Below are positions 47,001 through 63,943 of a DNA stretch of 64,000 nucleotides, piece by piece. Each line of letters starts with the position of its first letter. Positions within the stretch are counted from its first letter, which is position 1. The notes beneath the pieces were generated by a model. It saw only the letters and a program-made list of their open reading frames with translations. It had not been told where the DNA came from and ran no database searches. Origin of the DNA: Atrichornis clamosus (lineage: Eukaryota > Chordata > Aves > Passeriformes > Menuridae); assembly GCA_013400975.1 (NCBI GenBank), contig WBMZ01010248.1, positions 1-64,000 on the forward strand. Direction: 5' to 3'. The position numbers were made by a program, and so were the translations under genes.

Positions 47001-49344
47001 TAGGAAAAGCGCACAATATCCAGACATGATCTCTTGAAATAGGATTCCAGAGACCAATTCCACAGTTATGACAATCAGAGATTAGCAAGACTCACATTCA
47101 CAGTGCAGAGACTTTGAAGCACAAGGGAGGGACTGAAGTTTAGAACCGAGTCTCCTGAACTAGTCGGGCAATGAACATGATGCTTTGTGAGGGCCCTAAA
47201 TTATCTCTAACAGACAAGGTGCACTGGCCTTTCTAGAGCTGCCTTCCACAGAGATGGGCTTCAGGAGGTTGTTGAAGGTCATGGTGTAGTTCTTCCCATT
47301 CAGGTTCTTCACTAGCAGATCAAACGACCTGGAACCAGAAAGTGGAGGGAGAAAAGGCACAAATATTCCTATTGTTGTAATGTCTGAAAACCCTTTAGCA
47401 GGCGTATTTCTTAAGAAAACAGGTGTGCTTCTTGGGAAAGCAGACCAACAGGCTTGAATTACTTTAATCCCAGGGCTCTCAAAACGTTCAGTTCAATTTT
47501 AACAGAGAAACTGAAAGGACCAATCCAGACTTCACAACAAATCAACATCTTCAGGGTCTTTTCTCTGTCAATGATCCTCTACAACCTTGGAAAAGCAGAT
47601 TTCCTTAATGTACACCTCAGTTCTATCACCACAAAAACCCAGGACTTGCACTACATGCCCTGTCAAGCATGGTGAGGTGCAACAAGCACTTGTAAAATAA
47701 AAACACCCTGATACCCTCAAGTGCTACTAAAAGCAAATACAGCTCAGTTTAAAAAAATTAAAAAGGGGGTGAAGAAAAAAGGGCTGATAAAACACTCCTG
47801 CATTTCAGTGTTCTTCTTGTGGTACAAGATGAACTCACCTCTCTGTGAAATTCACCTGCACATTCTCAGCTGGAAGCTTCTGGACTCCATTTAATGAGAT
47901 GTAAATCTTAACAAACTTATCTGACTGATCCCAACCTGCAAGGGAAAAAAAGAGATTAAGTTCTACTTTTCCTCCATAAGCTTCACGCATTGCAACTTTC
48001 CCCAGAAAGTGGCCTAGAATGACTACTATCTTTGCCTTACTGAAGCAATTTTCAGAGAGATAAAGGGAAAACATTAATTATTCAGGAATAACTTGAGAGC
48101 AAAAGGAGGTCCGCACATGTAGCCACGTTCCCTAATTCCTGCAAATTCTGAGAAAAGCCACATATCATCTGAGGTAAAAAAAGAGCAACCCTGGCTGTGC
48201 AGGGGGAATCAGAGCCAGCTGTTTGCTCCTGCTGCAGTTTCCTTGACCCACTTTTTCCCCTACTCCCTGCATCTTGAGCAATTCCCTCTCCTCTAACCCA
48301 CATGGCGAGCAGAAAAGCCAAAGCTTACTCCTTCATTCCTGCTAAGCATTAAGCAGTGGAAAAATACCAGTTGGTACAGCAAGGATACTTAATGCATCCC
48401 ACCAGCACTATCACACAAATGAATAATACATACTTGGTAGCTTTTCAAGTGGGGTCTCCAGTTTGGAATAACAGTTAAGGCTTTACTATGATGCTAAGGG
48501 GTAACTAATTCCCAGTACGGCCACCCTGCGTTCTCTTCAGAGAGACCCTGGAGCACTAGAAAAATAATCCTACCGTAATTGTTTATCTTCACCGTGTACC
48601 CTCCCAGCGATGACTTTTCTTCCTCTGCTGCATCCTTTGGCTTCGGCGGAGACTGATTCTTGATTTCCAGCTCCAGCTTGTGTTTCTCTGCCACAAGGAC
48701 ATCACGCACCCGCTTCCTTGAGGCTTTTGTGAGCAGTTCTTTAACCTCTTCCAAATCTTTCTGCAACTGGTTCAAAAACAAAGGATCACATATATATATA
48801 TATTAGATATATTCTTGGGCTCAGGGCTTACAGCTTTTTATGACAATTCCACATTTTCCAGATGTTAAGTCTCAGCTTTATCACGTCACTACCTTAGTTT
48901 CCCACTATAACCAGTTAAGCACGGAGTCATCCCTTTCTCATCCCCCATCACTCCTGCAGATATATACAATCGTAAAATCTTAATTCACGGAACGGGTCGG
49001 GTCAGAAGGGTCCAACCTCCCTGCTCAAGCAGGACCATCTCAGAGCACAACGCTGGAAGAGACCCCCAAGATCATCAACTCAGAGAAAGTTTAAGCTTTC
49101 AATGCTTAAGCCTTCATCAATTAAAAAGCAACAGAAGCCAAGAGAAGCTGGGCGGATGGCGCAGCTCCCTCAACATGCACCGCCGCAGGGGCAGATCCCC
49201 ACAGCCTTCAGCGAACGCGGGGACTGACGGCTCCTCACCCCCGCCTCTCAGCCAGGGCCACACCGCTGCGCCTCGCACCGGGCCCCGCCAGCGCCCGGGG
49301 GAAAACGCCGGGAGTTAGCTCACCTCCTCCCGCGCCACGGCCAT
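43858..49344 (-). CDS. CACYBP: Calcyclin-binding protein / SIAH1-interacting protein (complete, 6 exons, 221 aa)
   Basis: Joined exons 49344-49324, 48766-48574, 47935-47839, 47328-47229, 45907-45813 and 44017-43858 give 221 residues (human protein 228). Residues 1-50 form the helical SIAH1-binding/dimerisation region ([20 protein letters not shown]). A CS (p23-like) domain runs from about residue 64 ([20 protein letters not shown]) to about 160. The C-terminal SGS region ([18 protein letters not shown], then [19 protein letters not shown]) binds S100 proteins such as calcyclin. The family acts as an adaptor joining SIAH1 to SKP1-containing ubiquitin ligase for beta-catenin turnover, in cytoplasm and nucleus. 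Exon phases are consistent throughout. The intron after exon 4 appears to use a GC donor. A tandem GC-rich array lies upstream. Confidence 0.95.
44018..45812 (-). other. CACYBP: CACYBP intron 5
   Basis: About 1.8 kb; contains an AT/ACAC dinucleotide repeat and the only run of undetermined bases in the window (45114-45141). No other element recognised. Confidence 0.7.
45040..45165. repeat. AT-rich dinucleotide repeat with assembly gap
   Basis: TATATA and ACACAC runs flank 28 undetermined bases at 45114-45141, so the true length of this microsatellite is unknown. Confidence 0.9.
45813..45907 (-). CDS. CACYBP: CACYBP coding exon 5
   Basis: Starts [20 protein letters not shown] and ends in KESKEK with a split Glu codon at a GTAAGT donor. 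It covers the end of the CS domain and the linker. Its phase-0 start fixes the end of exon 4. Confidence 0.94.
45908..47228 (-). other. CACYBP: CACYBP intron 4 (apparent GC-AG)
   Basis: About 1.3 kb with a GCCAGT donor and a CATACAG acceptor. It carries an LTR-like fragment at 46696-46790. No other repeat is recognised. Confidence 0.6.
46696..46790 (+). mobile_element. Fragment resembling a bird endogenous-retrovirus LTR
   Basis: TGTCCTGGTTTGGGCTGGGA followed by TACAGTTAATTTTTG is the characteristic opening of an LTR family I recall as abundant in songbirds and related birds. Only the first part is present; the following TTAACCCC...GGGGTTAA hairpin may or may not belong to it. There is no viral coding sequence. 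The family name cannot be settled without a repeat library. Confidence 0.5.
47229..47328 (-). CDS. CACYBP: CACYBP coding exon 4 (GC donor)
   Basis: Completes a split Arg codon, then [20 protein letters not shown] and [13 protein letters not shown]. Phase 0 with exon 5 requires the exon to end at 47229, where the intron begins GCCAGT rather than GT. Reading on would give a foreign sequence and a TAG within 15 codons. Confidence 0.9.
47839..47935 (-). CDS. CACYBP: CACYBP coding exon 3
   Basis: After CCCTTGCAG it completes a Gly codon and reads [20 protein letters not shown] and [11 protein letters not shown] to a GTGAGT donor: the first half of the CS domain. Confidence 0.95.
48574..48766 (-). 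CDS. CACYBP: CACYBP coding exon 2
   Basis: After GAACCAG it reads [20 protein letters not shown], then [19 protein letters not shown] and [10 protein letters not shown], ending with the split Gly codon at GTAGGA. Encodes the SIAH-binding helices, an acidic/Pro linker and the start of the CS domain. Confidence 0.95.
48970..49065 (-). repeat. Diverged CR1-like fragment
   Basis: CGTAAAATC, GGAACGGGTCGGGTCAGAAG, GTCCAACCTCCCTGCTCAAG, CAGGACCATCTCAGAGCA resemble the reverse complement of older CR1 ends. It adjoins copy A of the repeat pair at 49066. Assignment is tentative. Confidence 0.45.
49066..49203. repeat. Dispersed repeat copy A, CACYBP intron 1
   Basis: Matches 49965-50098 in the same orientation over about 135 bases, with shared words AAAGTTTAAGCTTTC, TTCATCAATT, CGGCTCCCTCAACA-type and CGCAGGGG. 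It begins in CACYBP intron 1 and ends about 120 bases from exon 1. Confidence 0.8.
49324..49344 (-). CDS. CACYBP: CACYBP coding exon 1
   Basis: ATG at 49342-49344 then AVAREE and a GTGAGC donor (phase 0). It lies in a CpG island, and GCC precedes the ATG. The seven residues correspond to the short N-terminal exon expected before LQKDL. Confidence 0.85.
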
Positions 49345-49422
49345 GGCGACTCCCTCCGGAACCTCTGGAACCTTCCGGCCGCGGGAAGTGACGCGAAGCC
49401 GCCGATCCCGCCCGCTCCACCC

Positions 49423-49660
49423 CTGAGAAGGCGGGACCAGGAGTATTTCCCGCCCCCGCGAGTCTGAGGGACGGGCAGGATTGGGGGTTTTGTCCGCCCC
49501 CCGACCTCTGAGGGACGGGCGGGATCAGGGACTTTTCCCGCCCCATGGGCGCTGAGGGACGGGCGGGATCAGGAGCGTTTCCCAGCCTCTGAGGGACGGG
49601 CGGGAGCAGGGGATTTTCCCGCCCCAAGGGCTCTGAGGGACGGGCGGCCCTCTGGGCGTG
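49423..49660. repeat. GC-rich minisatellite, about 5.5 copies of a 37-44-bp unit
   Basis: Units begin with CTGAGGGACGGGCGGGA at 49464, 49508, 49552, 49589 and 49633, with an earlier variant at 49423. Successive lengths are 41, 44, 44, 37 and 44 bases. Units one, three and five contain TTTCCCGC (49446-49453, 49534-49541, 49615-49622), matching the E2F consensus TTTSSCGC; units two and four are altered there. The array starts about 80 bases upstream of the CACYBP ATG. Confidence 0.88.
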
Positions 49661-49964
49661 AGGGGCTCGGAGGGCGCCTGGGGCGGGCAGACACTGGGTT
49701 TTGCTTTGGCGATCAGAATCCTCCCTCTGTTTTCACGGTAAATGCCACAGAGCTCGTGGCTATCAAGGTTCTCGAATGATTTTGCAAAATAAAGTGTTGT
49801 TTTCCTTCTTCAGGCAAAGAATATCAGTGGTGGAGATAATAGTGATTAAAGGGGAAGAAGTCTGTGTTCCCGGCCTTTAAAGGGAGACAGGCGTACAAAC
49901 TGAGTGCTCTATTCTGTGTTTGCTCCTCATTTTCATAGTAAAGGTTAAGGTCGGAAAATATCTC
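49661..49964. other. Flank between minisatellite and repeat copy B
   Basis: CpG content falls off by about 49700; the rest is ordinary sequence with no recognised feature. Confidence 0.5.
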
Positions 49965-50098
49965 CAAGATCAACTCCAGCAAAGTTTAAGCTTTCCAGTT
50001 CTAAGATTTCATCAATTTTAAAACAACCAAGACCAACAGAAGTTGGATGGGTGGCACGGCTCCCTCAACACACACCACCGCAGGGGGAGACCCCCACA
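49965..50098. repeat. Dispersed repeat copy B
   Basis: Same-orientation homologue of 49066-49203, about 900 bases away on the other side of the CACYBP promoter. Contains AAAGTTTAAGCTTTCCAG, TTCATCAATTTTAAAA, CGGCTCCCTCAACACACACC and CGCAGGGGGAGACCCCCACA. Confidence 0.8.
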
Positions 50099-52264
50099 AT
50101 TAATGCACAATAAGCTTTCTAGAACAAAACCAGAGTGTAAGTTACTGCTGGGGAGTTGTTCCTCACATGTAGTGTCACAATGTGTACTCTGGGAGTGACT
50201 GTGTATAAGAGACTTAGTTATCAAACCACTTACAAGGAAAATGTAGCTTTTATTTACAGAACATTTGGTTATATATGTGCAAAACCACGCTGGTGTTATG
50301 CTACCAAAATTCTCTTTAAGTATTCTCCTCATTTAAAGAAACATATGACTCCTTGCCGCTGTTACTACATCAGCGCTGTGAGCACAAACAAAAAAAGTTT
50401 CTATATCCCCAGCTCCCCACTGGGCATTAAAATTTCCTTGGAATTAAAAAATAAGGCAATGGCATTCCTTATCTCAGAAGGAATGTGGAGGAGGTAGCGT
50501 TTGCCTCCAGATGTCCTTTACAAAAACTGTGACCAAAGGCAGAACACAGCCCTTCAGTGCTGAAAAAGTCAATTTCTCAAAAAAAAAGGTGCCAGTTATA
50601 ACACCTGTTTTACCAAACTGAGGAATGCCAGCTCATTTTCTGATACATGGGCTTAGGCTGTTTCTCTTCTAAAGCGAACATCTAGGAATTAATCTGTAAA
50701 GAGATTTGCTTTGTAGAGGTATGGAGGGAAGAAGAATGAATTCTATGAATTCATTTTTGATGCAAATGAATTCATAGAAACCCTGAAGCCAAGGATTTAA
50801 GCTGGCATTCTCCAAAGTGGTTTCAACAGATGTTATACTGCTGAGGTGTTTATTATAACCCTCTGCTGCAGTGCTTCAGGATCAGCAGCTGAGGAAAGAT
50901 CTGCAAAATTAACTGTGGTTATTCTACATTTTCACAGGGCTAAATGTAAGCATGACCCTCTTCAAGAATAGCATTTGGAGACAGAATAGTTGATTTTATC
51001 CAGGAAATACGATATGGTCAACTGGAGCTTACTTTGGTGGCACATTTTTTTAAATTGGTCAAGAAGTCGCTTATTCAGGAATTGCTTCCTTATAATTTTT
51101 TCTGTTAAGCAGCAACTGAGACAAGAAAAAATTTTGCGTTTTTTTCATTAGCTACTAATCTTTGAGTTTCTCTACTCCCAGTTGTGGTGTTACATTAGGA
51201 AGTGCTCTTATTTTTACAATTTAAATTGGTGTTGCTTTCTAATTTAATTTCTGACTAGAGAAGAAAACACTATCATTAACATAGAAATGCATTTGAAGTG
51301 AGCCTGTAATTTGCTTTTTTTCCTTGATTTTTATTTTTAAAGTGTTTATTAGTTTCCTTAAATCAGGAGCTTTTTTGTACTCATGGCACTTCCCTTTGAC
51401 TGGCAGCTTCCATGTGGAAGAGCTGTCACTCTTGTCATGTAAAAACACCCTCCACACAGCTCTTCTTTGCATAAAGCTGCAGTAGCATCTGCATGCTGCA
51501 TCCTCTCCTGACAAACACTTCGGATAGTGATGTGGAGGTAAATCAATACAAAATGTTGTGGCTGGTAAATTTAATCTTCAGCTTTTCTCCCTCTTTGCCT
51601 TATCTTCCCCTGAAGTGCTGTGTGCTTTTTCAGTTACCTGGGAACAACGGCTGTTCATCTCAGTTCATAGAAAAGAAATCCTGGAGCAGTTGCTCAAATG
51701 GAAAAATGGTTTTATAGAGCACATGGATACTTTTCGGCTGTGGTAAATTCAGCTCTGTCCTGTTCTTGCTCAGCCCAGCCCCTCTCATACTAGTCACCTG
51801 CCAGTTTCTTTGCTTCCTTCTGCTCCCTATGTCCCTTCCTGCAGGCAGGCTGCCTCAAGGCTTGCATACTCCAGGGAAGCATGAAGTCCTTAACAACTCT
51901 TGTCCCACTGTCATTTATCAGCAACCTTTAGAAAAAGCATTCTCTGTGCTGGACGCCTCAGACTAGCATGTGGAGCAGAGGACCAGGGTGAGCCACTAGC
52001 TCTGGGGCACAGCCTCCTGTGAACAGGTACGTTATCCTAAGGAAGGGGCTGGAATTAGCTGTGTGACGTGCACACTCTTTGGACAGCTAACCTGCCAAGT
52101 CACTGTGCCCTGGTGCAGTAGAGCTGCTTGAACAGAACCAGCTGGTGATGCGTCACAAAACATGACAGAGCAGCTGCTTCTTCCTGCAAACAGATTTAAG
52201 CTGTTTCTTAAGTAAATGGTTTAGGAAAATAAGCACCTTATTCCCAAATTGGTTTCCATTTCCA
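50099..52264. other. Intergenic sequence upstream of CACYBP
   Basis: About 2.2 kb with no recognised gene or CR1 copy. It holds the perfect hairpin at 50741-50779. Confidence 0.5.
50741..50779. repeat. Perfect inverted repeat, 16-bp arms and 7-base loop
   Basis: TTCTATGAATTCATTT (50741-50756) is followed after seven bases by its exact reverse complement (50764-50779). It could form a cruciform or an RNA hairpin; each arm also contains an EcoRI-type GAATTC word. No mobile element is recognised around it. Confidence 0.92.
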
Positions 52265-52270
52265 TTTATT
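52265..52270 (-). terminator. RABGAP1L: Candidate distal poly(A) signal of RABGAP1L
   Basis: AATAAA on the - strand (GTAAAATAAATGG) within an A+T-rich stretch with the look of a 3' UTR end. If used, the 3' UTR would be 5.5 kb long. Confidence 0.35.
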
Positions 52271-54780
52271 TTACAAGGCATCATTCACACAATGATAACA
52301 AGGTACTGATCTGAACAATTCTGTAACAATTAAAAAAGTAAACATTTGTTGTGACCATGTACATTGAATTGCACTTTTAATAACAAGCATTACACTTATA
52401 TTTTCATGTCGTACTTTATATAATACATGGATGTGTTACCCAAGTACTGGCAGTACTGAATGGTTCTCAGTTAAAAGTCTAACCTCTCTATGATCCTCTT
52501 TAGGATTTGTGAACTTGGGACACACCCACATCTCAAAGGCAACTCCAGATCTGGAAAACTTCATTGTAATGGAGGCAGAGATTTGAAGCTGCTCTGTTTT
52601 CAGTGTGCTGGAATGAATCCACCTTAATGGCAGACACAGAGGGAGATGGATTATACTTGATTAGAAACTCTTCTGCATTCAAGTGCCATCTTTTCCCAGT
52701 TCAAAGAAGCCATGGGAAAGCAAGAGTTTCCAAGGCTCAGGAGAGCTCCTGGCACAGCTTTCAAGGGTGGTATCAGCAGAATTGCAAACCCAGGGATTAC
52801 TGAAGGATGGGAATTGAGATCTGAAAAAAAATCTGGGAACATCTGCTGTTGTTTGCATTGATAGTACCCATCCATGTATTATATAATACAAAAATAAGAG
52901 AAACTGTAAGGAAATTAGTACAGCCCAGGATTCTGGTGGTATCAAATCACAAATGAAATTTACGATACCAAATCCTTCTGATGTATTTATCCCCTTGTTG
53001 TTCAGTTTCTTATATATTATTCTATATATAAGATATAGTTCTCCAAAGATACATATATATTCCTTTACAGGTTAAATAAAAGCAAGTCCCACTGAATAAG
53101 AAAATAAGAAGAAGTAATATCCTAATTCTCTACTCATATATTTTTTTCTTTTTCAGGTAAAAATAGCATGAAATACATTCAGTAGCAAAGCAGTTGGAAT
53201 CCAGGAGAAATGGAGAGCCCTGTATTCCTGGAGAATTAACCTGTACATGTCAAATCACGATCCTGAAATAAACTGAGTATTCTGACTTGGGAAAGATAGG
53301 GTCTTGATCAATGCTGAGCATTATTTATACCCAGTTGCAAATTCCTTGCATTTCCCAAAAAGCCATTTGTGGATGAGCTCAGTTTTAGAGGCTGCTGTGA
53401 TGTACACCTACCCTAAAAATTGAGAGGTCCACACTTGAGCACTTCATCGTGTCTTCCCTTAGTGTTGTTACTTGGAGGGAGATTATGGGACAGCTCTCAG
53501 CAGGCTATTACCACAATGGACAGAACAATCATTTCGTTTTAACCTTTGTGTTTGCAGGTCTGGTGCAGCCAGCTCTTTGCACAGCAGCCCCTTCAGCAGG
53601 GTTGGGCTGGGACAGGAGGTGCTTGTCAGCCACAGCAACCCCTCAGCCTGGAGGGACACAACTCTGCCCTCTCTTCACAATCAGTCAGATACGACACTTA
53701 CTGTGGTCTTCTCTCTAGCAGCTGGAAGGACACCAGCACTGTAATGTAAGAGGGCTTCTGGTTTCAAAGCCAAAGGTGTTTAGGCTTAGGAAATGATGCA
53801 GAAGTTGCCAATTATCCCTGAGTCTAACAGTAAATCAAAATCAGAGGTATAGTTCTCCCACACGTACAAGAAGTTTCATGGATTTCACTGCAGCTACTTA
53901 ATAGAAGTAACAGCCCTGCCTTGATCCTGTGGAGAAAGCATGGCATGTAGCTTCCAAATTTTGATACTTCAGTGCCAGTAAATGCAGATTTTTATTTACT
54001 CCTAAACTACCACATTCCGTCAGTGGCATCACGACCCTGAAGTCAATGGGATACTTCATGCTTTGTCAAGGGGCTCAACTCCTTCAGTTCTTGACTTTTT
54101 ATCTCCATCTCCCCTTGCAGACATCTGTTTTTATTTCATTATTAACACAATGGCACAGATGATCATTCATCTTAAAAGAAATTTCAAGAGCCAACCAAGA
54201 GAAGTCATTTAAAATGTCTTAACAAAGAAAAAAATATTGCTTACCTGTGTAAACACTTTAACTCAGCTGTAGCAATGTAACTCAGCTGTAGCAAATTAAA
54301 TCCTAATTAATGGGCAGGACAAGGGTGCGTTTGTCAGCTGGCAGTACTGATTACACGGCTGACTACCTTTCCTGAGCCTGGTTTTACCAAACATTAATGC
54401 AGACGGACCTCAGGGATTTTGCAGTTTCTTGGCTTAACTCTACACATGGTATTTTCTATTTTTATTCTTTTTAATTCTCTCCAGGTACATTTAGAAATGT
54501 AAACTAAGTGGAATAAGTCCTATTTCTTTAGAATATTAAGTTTGGTTCACAAAGATAATACAAGACTAGTTCACAGATGTACCATGTAACTAAATCAGCC
54601 TTGCTTCATTTAGCCTGTAAAGTCTTACAGTAAAAGAAAAAACAACTTTTTAAAGTGAAAAGAAGTACTTGGGTTTTTTGCCCCCCATACTGGGCATCTT
54701 AGGAACACATTAGAATCCAACAAGATAAAAGTTGTAGTAAAAACATTCTTTGGAGGTTTGTTCCTAATCAAAGTAAAGAC

Positions 54781-54786
54781 TTTATT
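54781..54786 (-). terminator. RABGAP1L: Candidate middle poly(A) signal of RABGAP1L
   Basis: CTGAAATAAAGTC on the - strand, about 3 kb beyond the stop codon. Confidence 0.35.
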
Positions 54787-56351
54787 TCAGAATGGTGCAT
54801 TCTCAATAAAATTTAAAAATTGGTTTTAGTTCCACATATATATTTATAAAATTCAAATTAATGTTAAAAAAGGTTTGGTGTGGACACACAGTTTACTACA
54901 GACTCAGAAAAAAGAGTGGATCACTCACTCCAGACTTAGGAGCTATGTTAGCTGTCCCAGTGCCACATGGAAACAACAGTTTCAGTGAGATTTTGATGAT
55001 GTTTCCTGCTGAAAAGCTGAACAATGAGCCAACTACCCGTGACAGATACACTAGCGGATATGTGTGTAGGTAGCTCTGTCACACACAGATCTCTTTTCTT
55101 GCAGGGAACTAAATTTCCCCATAGCATCTACAGTCAGCAGGAAGAATTTTAGCTTGGTGGTTTAATCTTGCAGTCCTGCTCCTTTCCTTGTTCTTCCAAA
55201 TGCCATTGCTACAAACGCTACCTTGGATCTACAGCTGGAAGGTGGAAATTGTTTACTGTCTTTATGTCATTGCCTTCTGAAACTTCCTTTTGGTCAGGTA
55301 AGCCAGCTTCCATCCTACAAGGGTTTGAAATCATCATGGCTAGCAGGTAGCAAATGTGGTTTTGTTCCTGAAACTCAACGTCCAAGGTCAGAGAGCAGCT
55401 ACACTGAGAAAAGGAATGTTGTGTCAAAGGTCATTCCGTGAAACATGGTGACCTTATTTACCAGTTCCTTTTTGATGAACTTGGAAATTCCCACTCCCAT
55501 GATCTGTTTGCATTCATTGGACCCTTTGAGATGATTTAACTCATTCACTTGACAAAAGACAAACCGAGGGTGGGGAACTCCACCGTATCTTTTTTGTTGT
55601 TTTTAACTGTCTCCAGTACACGCCCTAACGAAGACAGGGGACAGGACTGTACAACGGGGAGTTGAAGGGGTGAGCAGCAGTGAGCTGTCTGCTCATCTGC
55701 ACAGGGAATCACAGCCTTACACATCTCTTTAATTATTCCTACTGAACTTTTCCAATCATGGTTTTAAATCCACTTGTAAGTATGATTTAAGATCAATGAA
55801 ATGAGGAATTCAGATGCTTGTCAAACCACCAGTATCCCTCGTGGGCACAGTACTCTCAGATGCAACAATCAGATGTTCACCAGCTATCCTTAAATGTCAC
55901 TTCAGATTCATTATGAATTCAGACTCCCATTCTGAGTGTGAAGCGGAACTGGTTAAGTGAATGACTAACACTGGGTTTAGTCAGTCAAGAGAATGGAAAC
56001 ATTTATGCAAATATTATGAGCAAGAAAGTGATGAGGGAAAAAGACCTTTCACAACATCTGCAAAAGAAATACCTTCTGGCTTCCCCCCTTTTTTTTCCTC
56101 ACTATACTAATATTTCCAGATAATCACTGTTCTTGAAGGTACATTTTAAAATATTAAAGTTTCTTAACCCCTTATTCTTAGAAGAGACACCCTGTGTCAG
56201 GATGTTGATTATATTTTGATCTCTACTTCAAAGAGCTGACTGCCTTTCAGAATCTTTCCTCTGGCACTGGTAACATTAAATTTGTACTACCCTGTTGAAA
56301 AAAATTCACAATTATGCTTGACAACAAAGCACAAGACGGGTATCATTAAAT

Positions 56352-56357
56352 TTTATT
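56352..56357 (-). terminator. RABGAP1L: Candidate proximal poly(A) signal of RABGAP1L
   Basis: GTACAATAAAATTTAATG on the - strand, about 1.4 kb beyond the stop codon: the first clean signal in a T-rich setting. Confidence 0.5.
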
Positions 56358-57775
56358 GTACAAAACTGACAAGATATGGCATTCCTTAGAATTAAAAAAA
56401 AAAAGAAAAAAATCAAAACAGAACTAATGTCCCTGGAAAATTTTTGTAAATTAAACAATTAATACACAACCTTTAGTCCAGCAATGACATCTGCCTGCAA
56501 GACCATCTTCAGACATGACAGGTATAATTAAAAAAATATTCCATCAGTTCAAGCAATAGTTTAATTTTCCATTAAGTATTTCTATAAAGACTTTATGTTT
56601 AGTCAAAACAAATGCTTTTGAATTTTCTTACCTTAAGAGATATAAAACAACCAGACAGGTTTGGGAATCACCAGAGAAGTCTACCCCCACAAGAAAGTCT
56701 AGGGTGTGTATTTCAATTGAAAATGCTTGTTTTTATAAAACCAACATAGTGTTTTCTAACCAAACAGTTCCAGCACAAAGATCTTGCTTTTGTGATATTT
56801 CATTCATCAGTGCAGCACAAGCTTTTGGGTATTTTATTTGATACCTCATTTCTGTGTCAAATTTTCAATCTGAATATAGACCCAGGGAAAGGTTTTCATT
56901 ACCTTTATTCATTAAACCTACCCTTTGTTGCACAGGATTTACAAAAGGTCAAAACTATGCAAGGTCTTCACTCTGCTTCTCAGCAAAAACATCAAGTATC
57001 AAACAGTTTTCCCTTTATTCCAGTGGAAGGAATTACTCCTTGGAGTTCTTAGTATAAACATGAATTTAAAAAAGGGAACTAGGTAACTTTATGTTAAAAT
57101 TCCAATTGAGCTGCAAATAGTCTTTAAACAACAGTGCTACAAAGAACTGCACTACTAGCATTTCTGAAGAAAAAACAACCCAAACTGAGAAGTTACTGGG
57201 GAAGTCCATAACACTTGTGCCAGCAGAGCAAGAGCCTATCTTTGCTATGGCCTAAGCTTACAGAAAGTGCTTCTCTGCAGGATGCAGTTGCTGTGATAAA
57301 CTTCTGAGATGGTCCCAGGGCATAAGTTATCCTAGACTTACTACACTGTGCTTTCTAGGGAGAGATTATGTTGCAATACTTTACATTTCTCATTCTCTCT
57401 CTTCCTCCAGAAGAAGAAAAAAAAAAACTCTATGCAAGATAAAAATAATTTCGAATTAGTTGTGTAGTAAAGACCTAGTTTTGAAGTATTTATTTAACAT
57501 CTAGTCATATAAAATAAAGTGTAAAAGTATGAAGGTATCAGAACGTGGCTTTCAGCAAGGCAGTTTGGGAAGCTGGAAATCAACATAAAACCAGGAATTT
57601 TTTTTTTCCCCCTTTGAAAAGGGTCACATCAGAAAATGAAAAACACTGAAGAATTTCACTTCAAGCCTGCACTCCTGCCTTATGTCCTTTCCCCAGGAGG
57701 AGAGACCACTGGAAGAATCCTCCAGGGTTTCAGCTGTGTTTGTTCTTTGTGCTCTTGTGCCGGGTGCGGCCGGAA

Positions 57776-63943
<6,168 letters not shown>

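Larger units (their letters stand above)
49200..49690. promoter_or_regulatory. CACYBP: CACYBP CpG-island promoter
   Basis: G+C and CpG-rich region around coding exon 1. No TATA box seen. The upstream side consists largely of a tandem array with GGGCGGG-type words (49423-49660). Confidence 0.7.
52271..57775 (-). other. RABGAP1L: Probable RABGAP1L 3' UTR and downstream region
   Basis: Long A+T-rich region downstream of the RABGAP1L stop codon with three AATAAA signals (56352, 54781 and 52265). No other gene or CR1 copy was recognised. A short tandem duplication (TAACTCAGCTGTAGCAA, twice) lies near 54258-54294. Confidence 0.4.
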
